Of a DNA stretch of 64,000 nt, positions 44,088 to 53,012 are shown one piece after another. The DNA is from Phenylobacterium sp. GTDB taxonomy: Bacteria > Pseudomonadota > Alphaproteobacteria > Caulobacterales > Caulobacteraceae. The stretch covers positions 1 through 64,000 of the forward strand of contig NZ_JANXWD010000138.1 in assembly GCF_025351295.1 (NCBI RefSeq), given 5' to 3'. How positions within the stretch are numbered: position 1 is the first letter of the stretch; each line of letters opens with the position of its first letter. Under the pieces are notes generated by a model. That model saw only the letters and a program-made list of their open reading frames with translations, had not been told where the DNA came from and made no database searches. Position numbers and translations under genes: made by a program.

Positions 44088-44102
44088 GTTCCGTTTTCGT
44101 TC
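44088..44102. promoter_or_regulatory. LexA (SOS) box upstream of the sidA-like microgene and dnaE
   Basis: GTTC-cgttttc-GTTC, perfect GTTC-N7-GTTC; overlaps -10 ATAAGA (44101-44106, minus) of a TTGACT (44124-44129)-N17-ATAAGA promoter. Confidence 0.87.
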
Positions 44103-44422
44103 TTATTCCCCTTTTGTTCTGACAGTCAACCCCGTCGATGCGTGGGCCCCGGCGGCGAAGGTGATCCATTGTGCAGGCTCGGACGCCTCTTCTTGTTACG
44201 CCCATTCCGAGACGGCCCGCCCTTGGACTGGTTGCAATGGGAGCACGCCCGCTTCAGTCGACCCGGTTGCCGGGCCTTGGGAGAAGCCGCGCCTGTCTAC
44301 AGCGCCGACCTTCCCTTGTTGGGCGAACGGCATTGCGCAATGGTAAACGCGGTATTTGCGCTGAATCCTCGGGGCAAGCAGAACGTCCCACGCATTAGGA
44401 TCGTTTAGGGAAGGAACGAGAC

Positions 44423-45256
44423 GTGAAACTGAAAACGCTACTCCTGGCGGCGTCGTTCGTATCGACGGCGGCCATCGCAATATCCCTCGCGACGTCGGCA
44501 CAGGCCGGATCGGTCGCCGTCTACGTCGGCTATTTCGATGGTCTGCGCGGCGGCATCGATTTCCCGAACCCTGCCGGCGTGGGCGGAACATTCACGACGG
44601 GCGGACACACCTACACGATCAGCAATCTGCTCGGCGATGTGAACGACGCCATGGATGCGGGCGGTGTCATGCTGCTCAACACGGGCGCGACCTCCGTCGT
44701 GGTCAACAACCTGGATGTCAGCAACGTAGGCGCCGCTCACGCAGACTTTCAGCTCTGGACGGGTGGCGGCGCGCTGCAACTGGGTAGCGGCCTCAACCTG
44801 GCCGCCGGCTCTGGCGCCATTTTCACGTCAACCGCGAACTACAACTTCGACACCAGCGATTTCTCCGGTGCAGCCCTCCAGGCTGGCTTCGATCCCGATA
44901 CGAATAACTGCAGCGTCGGGGCGATCGCTTCGACCTTAGCGTGTACCTCCACAGCGGCTGCCGTGACCTTCACCATCGATGGCATCGCCTCGGCGCTTGG
45001 CGATACCGGCCACGTGCTCGATACGGGCGGCTATGACACCGCGAACTACAGTCACATCCACACCGGTGGTGGCGGGGTGCCGGTGTCCAACACCAACGAG
45101 TCCCTCAACTGGCGGCTGATCGGCACGACGGGCGTCAACGATCCGGGCGGCACTGGGGGCGTGCCGGAGCCTGCGAGCTGGGCGTTGATGCTGGTGGGCT
45201 TTGGCGGCCTGGGCGCCATGCTGCGCCGCCGGCGGCGGGTCGCGCTCACCGCTTGA
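44423..45256 (+). CDS. PEPxxWA-CTERM sorting-domain exported protein
   Basis: Signal peptide MKLKTLLLAASFVSTAAIAISLATSAQAG; C-terminus GGVPEPASWALMLVGFGGLGAMLRRRRR. Confidence 0.9.
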   Translation: MKLKTLLLAASFVSTAAIAISLATSAQAGSVAVYVGYFDGLRGGIDFPNPAGVGGTFTTGGHTYTISNLLGDVNDAMDAGGVMLLNTGATSVVVNNLDVSNVGAAHADFQLWTGGGALQLGSGLNLAAGSGAIFTSTANYNFDTSDFSGAALQAGFDPDTNNCSVGAIASTLACTSTAAAVTFTIDGIASALGDTGHVLDTGGYDTANYSHIHTGGGGVPVSNTNESLNWRLIGTTGVNDPGGTGGVPEPASWALMLVGFGGLGAMLRRRRRVALTA

Positions 45257-45281
45257 TCCCACCCGATAGGACGATGGAGCC

Positions 45282-45302
45282 CCGGCGTTGTTAGAACGCC
45301 GG
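45282..45302 (+). terminator. Terminator-like hairpin after the PEP-CTERM gene
   Basis: CCGGCGTT-gttag-AACGCCGG followed by agcttatt. Confidence 0.6.
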
Positions 45303-45367
45303 AGCTTATTCATGGGTCGAATGCCGTCGCTTTAAGTTTGCCGCTCTGGAGCGCGAACGCCGCGCCG

Positions 45368-46054
45368 CTACCGCCGCTGTTCTTCCAGCCGCCCGTCCTT
45401 CAGCGCGAAAACCCGGTCCATGTGGCGGGCGAGTTCCAGGTTGTGGGTGGCGACCAGGGCGGCGACACCCTCGCTACGCGCCAGGCCGTAGAGGTTCTCG
45501 AACACGGCGGTCGAGGTGGTGGGATCGAGGTTGCCGGTGGGCTCGTCGGCCAGCAGCAGGCGGGGCGAATTGGCCAGGGCCCGGGCCACCGCCACCCGCT
45601 GCTGCTCGCCGCCGGAGAGCTGGGCCGGCTGGTGGTCGAGCCGTTCCGCCAGGCCCAGTTCGGTGAGCAGGGTCCGCGCCCGGTCCCAGGCCGCCTTGCG
45701 CCCCTGGCCGGCGATCATCAGCGGCAGGGCCACGTTGTCGAGAGCCGAGAACTCCGGCAGCAGGTGGTGGAACTGGTAGACGAAGCCGATGGTGGCCAGC
45801 CGCACCCGCGTGCGCTCCCGCTCGGCCAGGTTCGAGCAGTCGGTCCCCAGGATCGATATCCGCCCGGCGTTCGGGTGCTCCAGCAGGCCGGCGGCATGCA
45901 GCAAGCTGGACTTGCCCGACCCCGACGGCCCGATCAGGCCGACGATCTCGCCCGGCATCACGTCCAGGTCGACGCCCCGCAGCACGGTCAGCGACCCCGC
46001 CGCGGTGACATAGGTCCGCTCCAGGCCGCGGATCGACAGCACCGGCTCACTCAT
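45368..46054 (-). CDS. lolD: Lipoprotein-releasing ABC transporter ATP-binding protein
   Basis: [23 protein letters not shown]...[33 protein letters not shown]. Confidence 0.93.
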   Translation of the reverse strand: MSEPVLSIRGLERTYVTAAGSLTVLRGVDLDVMPGEIVGLIGPSGSGKSSLLHAAGLLEHPNAGRISILGTDCSNLAERERTRVRLATIGFVYQFHHLLPEFSALDNVALPLMIAGQGRKAAWDRARTLLTELGLAERLDHQPAQLSGGEQQRVAVARALANSPRLLLADEPTGNLDPTTSTAVFENLYGLARSEGVAALVATHNLELARHMDRVFALKDGRLEEQRR

Positions 46055-47342
46055 AGCGCAGCGCCTCGACCGGATCGAGACGCGAGGCCCGCCAGGCCGG
46101 CGGCAGGGTGGCCAGGAAGCTGACCGCCAGCGACCAGAACACGATCAGCGCCACCTCGGCCCAATCGGTCTTCGCCGGCACATGCGACAGGTAATAGACA
46201 TCCGAGGAGAACACCGCCTGGCCGGTGACATATTCCACGACGTCCTGGATCTGGTCGATATAGGTGCAGAACAGGATGCCCACCGCCAGGCCCGCCGCGG
46301 TGCCCAGCACGCCGACGCTGGCGCCGGCCATGAAGAAGATCCGCAGGATGGACCCCTGCCCCGCCCCCATGGTCCGCAGGATGGCGATGTCGCGGCCCTT
46401 GTTTTTCACCAGCATGATCAGGCCGGAGATGATGTTCAGCGCCGCGATGGCCACCACCAGCATCAGGATCAGCCGCATCACCGCCCGCTCGACCTTCAGT
46501 GCCCCCCAGAACGAGGAGTCCCGCTGGGTCCAGTCGCTGACCACGGCGGCCGGCCCGGCGGCCCGCGCGATCGGCGCCTTCATGCGCTCAGCGTGGTCGG
46601 GATCGGCGACCCGCACCTCGATGGCGTCGGCGGTGTCCTCGCGGCCAAAGAACAGCTGCGCCTGCGGCAGGGCCATGTAGATATAGGCTTGGTCGTACTG
46701 GCTCATACCGACACTGAACGTCGCGCCGACCGTGTATGGCTTCTGCAGCGGCGTGCCGCCGAACGCGGTGCTGCCGCCGGAGGGCGAAATCAGGATCAGG
46801 GTGTCGCCGACGCCCACGCCCAGCTGCTGGGCCAAGCGTTCGCCCACCACCACCACGTCGCCGCCATAATCGCCAGCCCCGAAACCCCTGAGATTTCCGT
46901 GCTTGATGTTGCCGGAGACCAGCGGCGTGGCGCGGAGGTCGCCCGCGCCGATGCCACGCACGATGGCGCCGGTGATCTGGCTCGGGCCGATGGCGATCGC
47001 CTGGGCCTCGACGATCGGCGCGGCCTGCAGTACGCTCGGAATCTTGAGAATCCGCGCCGCCGCGGCGTCGCGCTCGGACCCGTCCAGCACCCCGCCGGTG
47101 ACGAACACATGGCCCTGGAAGCCCAGGATCCGGCTCAGCAGCTCGGTGCGGAAGCCGTTCATCACCGACATCACGATGATCAGCGTCGCCACCGCCACCA
47201 TGATGCCGACGAACGAGATCAGCGAGATCAGCGCCACGCCGCCCTGGCTTCGCTTGGCGCGCAGGTAGCGCCCGGCCAGCATCCGTTCCCACAGTCCGAA
47301 GGGCGGCGCGCGCCCGCCGATCACCGCGCCCGGTTGGCTCAC
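46047..47342 (-). CDS. lolC: Lipoprotein-releasing ABC transporter permease LolC/LolE
   Basis: [51 protein letters not shown]; FtsX-like C-terminal TMs. Confidence 0.93.
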   Translation of the reverse strand: MSQPGAVIGGRAPPFGLWERMLAGRYLRAKRSQGGVALISLISFVGIMVAVATLIIVMSVMNGFRTELLSRILGFQGHVFVTGGVLDGSERDAAAARILKIPSVLQAAPIVEAQAIAIGPSQITGAIVRGIGAGDLRATPLVSGNIKHGNLRGFGAGDYGGDVVVVGERLAQQLGVGVGDTLILISPSGGSTAFGGTPLQKPYTVGATFSVGMSQYDQAYIYMALPQAQLFFGREDTADAIEVRVADPDHAERMKAPIARAAGPAAVVSDWTQRDSSFWGALKVERAVMRLILMLVVAIAALNIISGLIMLVKNKGRDIAILRTMGAGQGSILRIFFMAGASVGVLGTAAGLAVGILFCTYIDQIQDVVEYVTGQAVFSSDVYYLSHVPAKTDWAEVALIVFWSLAVSFLATLPPAWRASRLDPVEALRYE

Positions 47343-48655
47343 CCGGTGATGGCCCTGAGCGCGGCGTCGAGCGGCAGGGTCTGGCGCTCGCCGCTGCCGC
47401 GCGCCTTCAGTTCCACCACGCCCTCGGCCAGGCCCTTCGGCCCGACGATCAGCTGCCAGGGGATGCCCACCAGGTCGGCGGCCGCAAACTTGGCGCCAGG
47501 CCGGTCGTCGCGGTCGTCGTAGAGGGGGTCGAGGCCGGCCGCCGTCAGCGTGGCATACGCCGTCTCGGACGCCGCGTCGCAGGCGGCGTCACCGGCCCGC
47601 AGGTTCAGCACCGCCGCCCCGAAGGGCGCCACGCTGGCCGGCCAGATGATCCCGCTGTCGTCATGGCTGGCCTCGATGATCGCCGCCACCAGCCGTGAGA
47701 CGCCGACCCCGTAAGAGCCCATCTGCACCGGCGTGTCCTTGCCGTCCGGCCCGGTCACCAGGGCCTTCATCGGCTTCGAGTACTTGTCGCCGAAATAGAA
47801 GATGTGGCCGACCTCGATGCCGCGGGCGGTCATCCGCTTGTCTTCCGGCATCGCTTCGAACCGGGCCGCGTCGTGCATCTCGTCGGAGGCGGCGTAGAGG
47901 CTGGTGCGCCGGGTGACCTCGGGCTCCAGGTCGCCGTCCCAGTCGATGTCGGGTCCGGGCGCACCCATCTCGACCAGGTCGCGGTGGGCGAACACCTGGC
48001 TCTCGCCGGTGTCGGCCAGGATCATGAACTCATGGCTGAGATCGCCGCCGATGGGGCCGGGGTCGGCCTTCACCGGGATCGCCTTGAGGCCCAGCCGGGC
48101 GTAGACGTTGAGATAGGCCAGGAACATCCGGTTGTACGACCGCCGCGCCGCCGCCTCGTCGATGTCGAACGAATAGGCGTCCTTCATCAGGAACTCACGC
48201 CCGCGCATCACCCCGAACCGGGGCCTCTGCTCGTCGCGGAACTTCCACTGAATATTGTAAATATTCTTCGGCAACTCCTTGTAGGATTTGATATATCCTC
48301 GGAAGATGTCGGTCACCACCTCCTCCGCCGTGGGGCCGTACAGCAGGTCCCGCTCGTGGCGGTCCTTGATGCGCAGCATCTCCTTGCCGTAGTCGTCGTA
48401 GCGGCCGCTCTCGCGCCACAGGTCGGCGAGCTGCAGGGTGGGCATCAGGATCTCGATGGCCCCGGCGCGGTTCATCTCCTCGCGCACCACCTGCTCGATC
48501 TTCTTCAGCACCCGCAGTCCCAGCGGCAGCCAGGCATAGATCCCGGCCGCTTCCTGGCGGATCATCCCTGCCCGCAGCATCAACTGGTGCGAGACGATCT
48601 GGGCGTCAGCCGGCGCCTCGCGAAGCGTCGGCATGAAGTATCGCGATAGGCGCAT
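47339..48655 (-). CDS. proS: Prolyl-tRNA synthetase (short alphaproteobacterial form)
   Basis: [75 protein letters not shown]. Confidence 0.97.
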   Translation of the reverse strand: MRLSRYFMPTLREAPADAQIVSHQLMLRAGMIRQEAAGIYAWLPLGLRVLKKIEQVVREEMNRAGAIEILMPTLQLADLWRESGRYDDYGKEMLRIKDRHERDLLYGPTAEEVVTDIFRGYIKSYKELPKNIYNIQWKFRDEQRPRFGVMRGREFLMKDAYSFDIDEAAARRSYNRMFLAYLNVYARLGLKAIPVKADPGPIGGDLSHEFMILADTGESQVFAHRDLVEMGAPGPDIDWDGDLEPEVTRRTSLYAASDEMHDAARFEAMPEDKRMTARGIEVGHIFYFGDKYSKPMKALVTGPDGKDTPVQMGSYGVGVSRLVAAIIEASHDDSGIIWPASVAPFGAAVLNLRAGDAACDAASETAYATLTAAGLDPLYDDRDDRPGAKFAAADLVGIPWQLIVGPKGLAEGVVELKARGSGERQTLPLDAALRAITG

Positions 48656-48757
48656 GGGATTCGGCAGCTTTCAGCTCAGGCGAAGGCGCCCTGATAGCCT
48701 TGCCGCGAAGACCTTGGCAACGATGAGGCGCAAGCCGCGCAGGGCGCGCCGGGGCCG

Positions 48758-49018
48758 TCAGTACCCGCTGGGCAGGTGCGGGAGCTTCACGAGGTTGAAG
48801 TGGATGACCACCAGCACGATCAGGAACAGCACCGTCGACACCCAGGTGGTGGTGAAGAACTTCTTCTTCAGCTTCGGGTCCACCGGCGAGCCCGGGTCGG
48901 TCCCGTCGCCCCGGTCGATGCCAGCCTCGGCGTGGCTAATGACGCCGATCGGCAGCACGGCGAACAGCACGGTCCACCAGATGGTCAGGTAGATCGCGCT
49001 CCAGGTGAGCGGGCTCAT
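48758..49018 (-). CDS. DUF1467 family membrane protein
   Basis: WSAIYLTIWWTVLFAVLPIGVISHAEAG...VDPKLKKKFFTTTWVSTVLFLIVLVVIH. Confidence 0.85.
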   Translation of the reverse strand: MSPLTWSAIYLTIWWTVLFAVLPIGVISHAEAGIDRGDGTDPGSPVDPKLKKKFFTTTWVSTVLFLIVLVVIHFNLVKLPHLPSGY

Positions 49019-49440
49019 CAGTGGCTACCCTTCGGCGTTTCCATGAGCTCGACGAGGACGCCGCCCATGTTCTTGGGATGGACGAAGATCACCGGCGCCT
49101 TGTGGGCGCCGATCCGCGGCACGCCGCCGTTCAGGACGGTGGCGCCCTTGGCCACCATGTCGTCGCGCGCGGCGATGATGTCCGGGACCTCGAAGCAGAC
49201 GTGATGCTGCCCGCCGGCCGGGTTCTTCTCCAGGAAGCCCTTCAGCGGGGAATTGTCGCCATAGGGCTCGATCAGCTCGATCTGGCTGTTCGGCACGTCG
49301 ACGAAACAGACCCAGACCCCCTGTTCGGGCAGGGCGAATTTCTCGCCGATCTGCGTGGCGCCCAGCATGTCGCGATAGACGGCGACGGACTTTTCGATGG
49401 AGGGCGTGGCGACGCCGACGTGGTTCAATCTTCCGATCAT
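49018..49440 (-). CDS. mce: Methylmalonyl-CoA epimerase
   Basis: MIGRLNHVGVATPSIEKSVAVYRDMLGATQ...SQIELIEPYGDNSPLKGFLEKNPAGGQHHVCFEVPDI. Confidence 0.94.
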   Translation of the reverse strand: MIGRLNHVGVATPSIEKSVAVYRDMLGATQIGEKFALPEQGVWVCFVDVPNSQIELIEPYGDNSPLKGFLEKNPAGGQHHVCFEVPDIIAARDDMVAKGATVLNGGVPRIGAHKAPVIFVHPKNMGGVLVELMETPKGSH

Positions 49441-49477
49441 CCGGGCGGTATACGCCGCTGCGGGGCTCGGCGCGAGA

Positions 49478-51751
49478 TCACGATGCGGAACCGCGCGCGG
49501 CGATTCCGCCGAAGCCGTCGGAGGCGAACACCGCCCCGCTGGCCAGCAGGCCGGCGATCCGCGCCGGCGCGATCCCCCACTCGGCCAGAACCTCCGCCGA
49601 ATGCTCCCCCAGGTCCGGCGTGGGCCAGCGGAATCCGCCTGGCGTGCGCACGAAATCGGCCACGCCGCGCACGCTGATCATCGATCCCAGCCGCCGGTGC
49701 GCCCACATCTCCAGCAGGCCGTTCTCGGCCAGCCAGGGATCCTCCAGCGACTCGGTCCCGCGCAGCGCCGGCGCCGCCGCGACCCCGGCGGCCAGCAGCG
49801 CGTCCAGCGTCGCCGCCCGCGCCCGGTCCGCGAACGCCGCCTCCAGGCGCCCGGCCAGCGCCCCATCGCGGGTTTCCGCCAGCGGCTCGGCGCCCATCGC
49901 CACGCCCAGTACCCGGCCGAGCGCCGCCGCCTCGGCGTCCGTCTCGCACACCAGCCCCAGCCAGCCGTCGGCGCAGGCGTAGTAGCGGTGCAGCGCGGAG
50001 ACCCCCAGGCAGTCCTCGCCACCCAGGTCCGGGGCCGGCCGGCCGGCATAGGTCACCGTCTCGCCCAGCTGGAACAGCAGGCTCTGGGCCATCAGGCTGG
50101 TGACGATCTCCTGCCCCTCACCGGTCCGCTCGCGGGCGTTCAGCGCCGCGATCACCGCCGCCGTCACCGAGCCGGCCGTGGCCACGTCGTTCACCGCGAT
50201 GGTGTGCAGGATCGGGTCGCCCTCGCCGCCCTGGGCCGCCATCATCCCGCCCTCGGCCTGCAGCAGCGGATCGAACCCCGGCAGGGCCGCGCGGACGCCC
50301 CGGTCGCCATAGGCGTTGATCGAGCACGAGATGATCCGCGGATTAACCGCCTTCAGCGCCGCATAGTCGATCCCCAGCCGGCCGCGCACGCCCAGCCGGT
50401 AGTTGTCGATCACCACGTCAGCGGTCTTCGCCAGGTCCAGGAACAGCTCGCGCGCCGCCGGCTGCTTGAGGTTCAGGCCCAGGGCGCGGACGCCGCGATT
50501 GTAGACCAGGAACCCGGGGCCATCCGACCGGAACGGGTCCGCCTCGGGCGGCTCGACCTTGACCACCTCGGCCCCCAGGTTGGCCAGCAGCGTCCCGGCA
50601 TAGGCCCCGGCGATCACCGTGCCCAGGTTCAGCACCCGCACACCGGCCAGCGGCGCAGCGGTCGAGGGCGTCGCCGCCCCGGCCGGTCGCGCCGTCCAGG
50701 CCGGCGGCGCGGCCACCGCCTGCGGCAGGGCTCGGATGCTGGGCGGCGTCGCGCGCAGCAGGGCCGGCGGCCCCGGCATCGCCACCTCGCCGAGCTCGGG
50801 GTGGACGAAGGTCTTGCGCAGCCCACCCTCCGCCACCGTCGGCCCCGCGAACCAGGCCTCGCGGCGGCTCACCGGGCCGCATGGCACATCATTGGCCTGC
50901 AGGTCGGCCAGCCACTCGGCCCGCGTCCGGGTCGAGAACATCTCGATCAGCAGGTCGCGCGCCGCCACCTGATCCAGGTCAAGGGCGTCGAACAGGTCCT
51001 CCAGCCCCAGCACCGCGAAGGCCTTGCGGTAGAAGTTGGTGAACAGGGTCCCCAGGAAGAACCACTCCCCGTCCGCGCATTGGTAGAGGCGATAGCGCGG
51101 GTTGGCCCCCGGCGGGATGCCGCGCGGCAGCGGCGGCACGTTCAGGAGGCGCAGCGGCCCGTTGACCTCCGAGGTCCCGTGCAGCCCGCTGACCGTCACC
51201 GCCTGGCCCAGCCCGCTGCGAGATCGCTCATAAAGCGCGGCGCCGATCGCCGAGGCCCCCATCACCGCCTGGCCGTACCAGAGCAGCGGCAGGACCAGAT
51301 GCACCGGCTGGTCGGCATAGGCCCCCTGCCGGAACGCCGTGGCGGTCATGCCGGCCAGCAGGCTGTGGTGCGGCTTGAGCTGGCTCCAGCGGCCGCTGGT
51401 CCCGTAGGGCGGCATCCAGGCGTGGACCAGCGACGGGTGGGCCTGGGTCAGGCTCGTGCCATCCAGCCCCAGCGCCTCCAGCCTGCCCGGCGTGTGGTCG
51501 AACAGCGCCACGTCGGCGCCGGCGATCAGCGTCCTGGCCGCGGCCAGCCCATCCGGCGTCTCGAGATCGAGGGTCACCACCTGCTTGTTGCGGTTCCAGG
51601 CCAGGTAGCCCGGCTGGTCCTTCGCCCGATCCCCGCCCGGCGGCTCGACCTTGACCACATCGGCGTCAAAATCGCCCAGCAGCATGGCGGCCATCGGGCC
51701 CGCCAGGCCTTGACTGAAATCGGCGATCCTGACGCCCTGGTACGCGGACAT
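49478..51751 (-). CDS. Tandem fused CaiB/BaiF-type CoA-transferase (two domains, about 757 aa)
   Basis: Domain 1 YQGVRIADFSQGLAGPMAAMLLGDFDADVVKVEPPGGD; domain 2 LAGVRVLNLGTVIAGAYAGTLLANLGAEVVKVEPPEADPFR. Confidence 0.9.
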   Translation of the reverse strand: MSAYQGVRIADFSQGLAGPMAAMLLGDFDADVVKVEPPGGDRAKDQPGYLAWNRNKQVVTLDLETPDGLAAARTLIAGADVALFDHTPGRLEALGLDGTSLTQAHPSLVHAWMPPYGTSGRWSQLKPHHSLLAGMTATAFRQGAYADQPVHLVLPLLWYGQAVMGASAIGAALYERSRSGLGQAVTVSGLHGTSEVNGPLRLLNVPPLPRGIPPGANPRYRLYQCADGEWFFLGTLFTNFYRKAFAVLGLEDLFDALDLDQVAARDLLIEMFSTRTRAEWLADLQANDVPCGPVSRREAWFAGPTVAEGGLRKTFVHPELGEVAMPGPPALLRATPPSIRALPQAVAAPPAWTARPAGAATPSTAAPLAGVRVLNLGTVIAGAYAGTLLANLGAEVVKVEPPEADPFRSDGPGFLVYNRGVRALGLNLKQPAARELFLDLAKTADVVIDNYRLGVRGRLGIDYAALKAVNPRIISCSINAYGDRGVRAALPGFDPLLQAEGGMMAAQGGEGDPILHTIAVNDVATAGSVTAAVIAALNARERTGEGQEIVTSLMAQSLLFQLGETVTYAGRPAPDLGGEDCLGVSALHRYYACADGWLGLVCETDAEAAALGRVLGVAMGAEPLAETRDGALAGRLEAAFADRARAATLDALLAAGVAAAPALRGTESLEDPWLAENGLLEMWAHRRLGSMISVRGVADFVRTPGGFRWPTPDLGEHSAEVLAEWGIAPARIAGLLASGAVFASDGFGGIAARGSAS

Positions 51752-51850
51752 TCCGCCTGGCCTCCCCAGCCTGAAGCCGCGCGGGTTCCCGCGTCTGGCC
51801 GTGGGCATGAAAGCCGCTGAACAGCGGCGCGGCAAGCCGACGCGTGCTAA

Positions 51851-51884
51851 AGCGATTGGCGGTTCGCTTGAACCGCCAATCGCT
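51851..51884. repeat. Perfect 15-bp-arm stem-loop (stem-loop 1)
   Basis: AGCGATTGGCGGTTC-gctt-GAACCGCCAATCGCT. Confidence 0.9.
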
Positions 51885-51904
51885 CAAGACTTTTGCTTAG
51901 GGAC

Positions 51905-51953
51905 AGACCATTCGCCGTGCTGAGACCGGTCCAACCAAAGCGGCGAATGGTCT
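51905..51953. repeat. 13-bp-arm inverted repeat with 23-nt loop (stem-loop 2)
   Basis: AGACCATTCGCCG-(23 nt)-CGGCGAATGGTCT. Confidence 0.9.
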
Positions 51954-51981
51954 AGCGTCGGGAAATGTTCGGAGACAGAGT

Positions 51982-52965
51982 ATGAAGAGCGTCACCCTGG
52001 GACCGTTGGGCCAGGTCAGCCGGCTGACACTGGGCGGCGGCGGCATCGGCCAGCTGTGGGGCGAGACCACCTGCGACGAAGCGCTGGCCACCCTGACCGG
52101 CGCGCTGGACGCCGGGATCGACTTGCTGGACACCGCGCCGATGTACCTCAACTGCGAGGCCTTCATCGGCCAGACCTTCGGCGGCCGCCTGCCGGCCGGG
52201 GTGAAGATCACCACCAAGTGCGGCCTGGGCACGCCGCCGCCCGGCGAGGCCGCGCGCCGCCTGACCGCCTCGCTCGAGGCCAGCCTGGCGATGATGCGGC
52301 TGGAGCGGGTGGACGTGTTCTTCCTGCACTCGAACCTGCACGCCGACGGCTATGCCTACGCCCACGGCAACGACCGGCTGGACGCCATGTCCACCAGCCT
52401 GTCGATCTACCGCGACGAGGTGGTCCCCGCCTTCGAGGCCCTGAAGGCCCAGGGCCGGATCGGCGCCTGGGGCATCACCGGCATCGGGGTGCCCAGCGCG
52501 GTGCTGCCGGCCCTGGCCGACACGCCGAAGCCGGACGTGGTGCAGGTGATCTCGAACCTGCTGGACAGCGCCGGCGCGCTGCGCCGCTTCGCCGAACCGG
52601 CCCGCCCACGCGACATCGCCGCCGCCGCCAAGGCCGCCGGCGTCAGCGTCATGGGCATCCGTGCCGTCCAGGCCGGGGCTCTGACAGCCGCGGTGGACCG
52701 CACGCTGTCGCCCAACAGCCCGGACCGCGCCGACTTCACCCGCGCCGGTCCGTTCCGCGAGCTCTGCGCACAATGGGGCGAAGATCCCGCCGCCATCGCC
52801 CATCGCTACGCCCTGTCCATGCCCAACATCGACACCCTGGTCCTGGGCGTAAAGAACCGCCACGAACTTGCCCAGTGCGTCGGGGCGGAAGCCGAGGGCC
52901 CTCTGGACCCGGCCCAGATGGCCGCGATCGACGGGCTCGGGTTGGCGGCGGCGGCGGCAACCTGA
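51982..52965 (+). CDS. Aldo/keto reductase family protein
   Basis: VSRLTLGGGGIGQLWG...ALDAGIDLLDTAPMYLNCEAFIGQTFGGRLPAGVKITTKCGLG...ASLAMMRLERVDVFFLHSN...GRIGAWGITGIG. Confidence 0.9.
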   Translation: MKSVTLGPLGQVSRLTLGGGGIGQLWGETTCDEALATLTGALDAGIDLLDTAPMYLNCEAFIGQTFGGRLPAGVKITTKCGLGTPPPGEAARRLTASLEASLAMMRLERVDVFFLHSNLHADGYAYAHGNDRLDAMSTSLSIYRDEVVPAFEALKAQGRIGAWGITGIGVPSAVLPALADTPKPDVVQVISNLLDSAGALRRFAEPARPRDIAAAAKAAGVSVMGIRAVQAGALTAAVDRTLSPNSPDRADFTRAGPFRELCAQWGEDPAAIAHRYALSMPNIDTLVLGVKNRHELAQCVGAEAEGPLDPAQMAAIDGLGLAAAAAT

Positions 52966-52967
52966 CC

Positions 52968-52999
52968 CGCTCATCCCGGCCTTCGCCGGGATGAGCGGA
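52968..52999. terminator. Bidirectional terminator-like hairpin; single-unit copy of the intergenic repeat family (copy C)
   Basis: CCGCTCATCCCGGC-CTTC-GCCGGGATGAGCGG, 14-bp perfect arms between convergent stops (52965 and 53013). Confidence 0.85.
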
Positions 53000-53012
53000 G
53001 GAAGGATAGGGG

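Noticed and set aside
49397-51820. 807-aa plus-strand ORF opposite the CoA-transferase
   Set aside because: Shadow ORF; RRRPGR/QHR low-complexity translation
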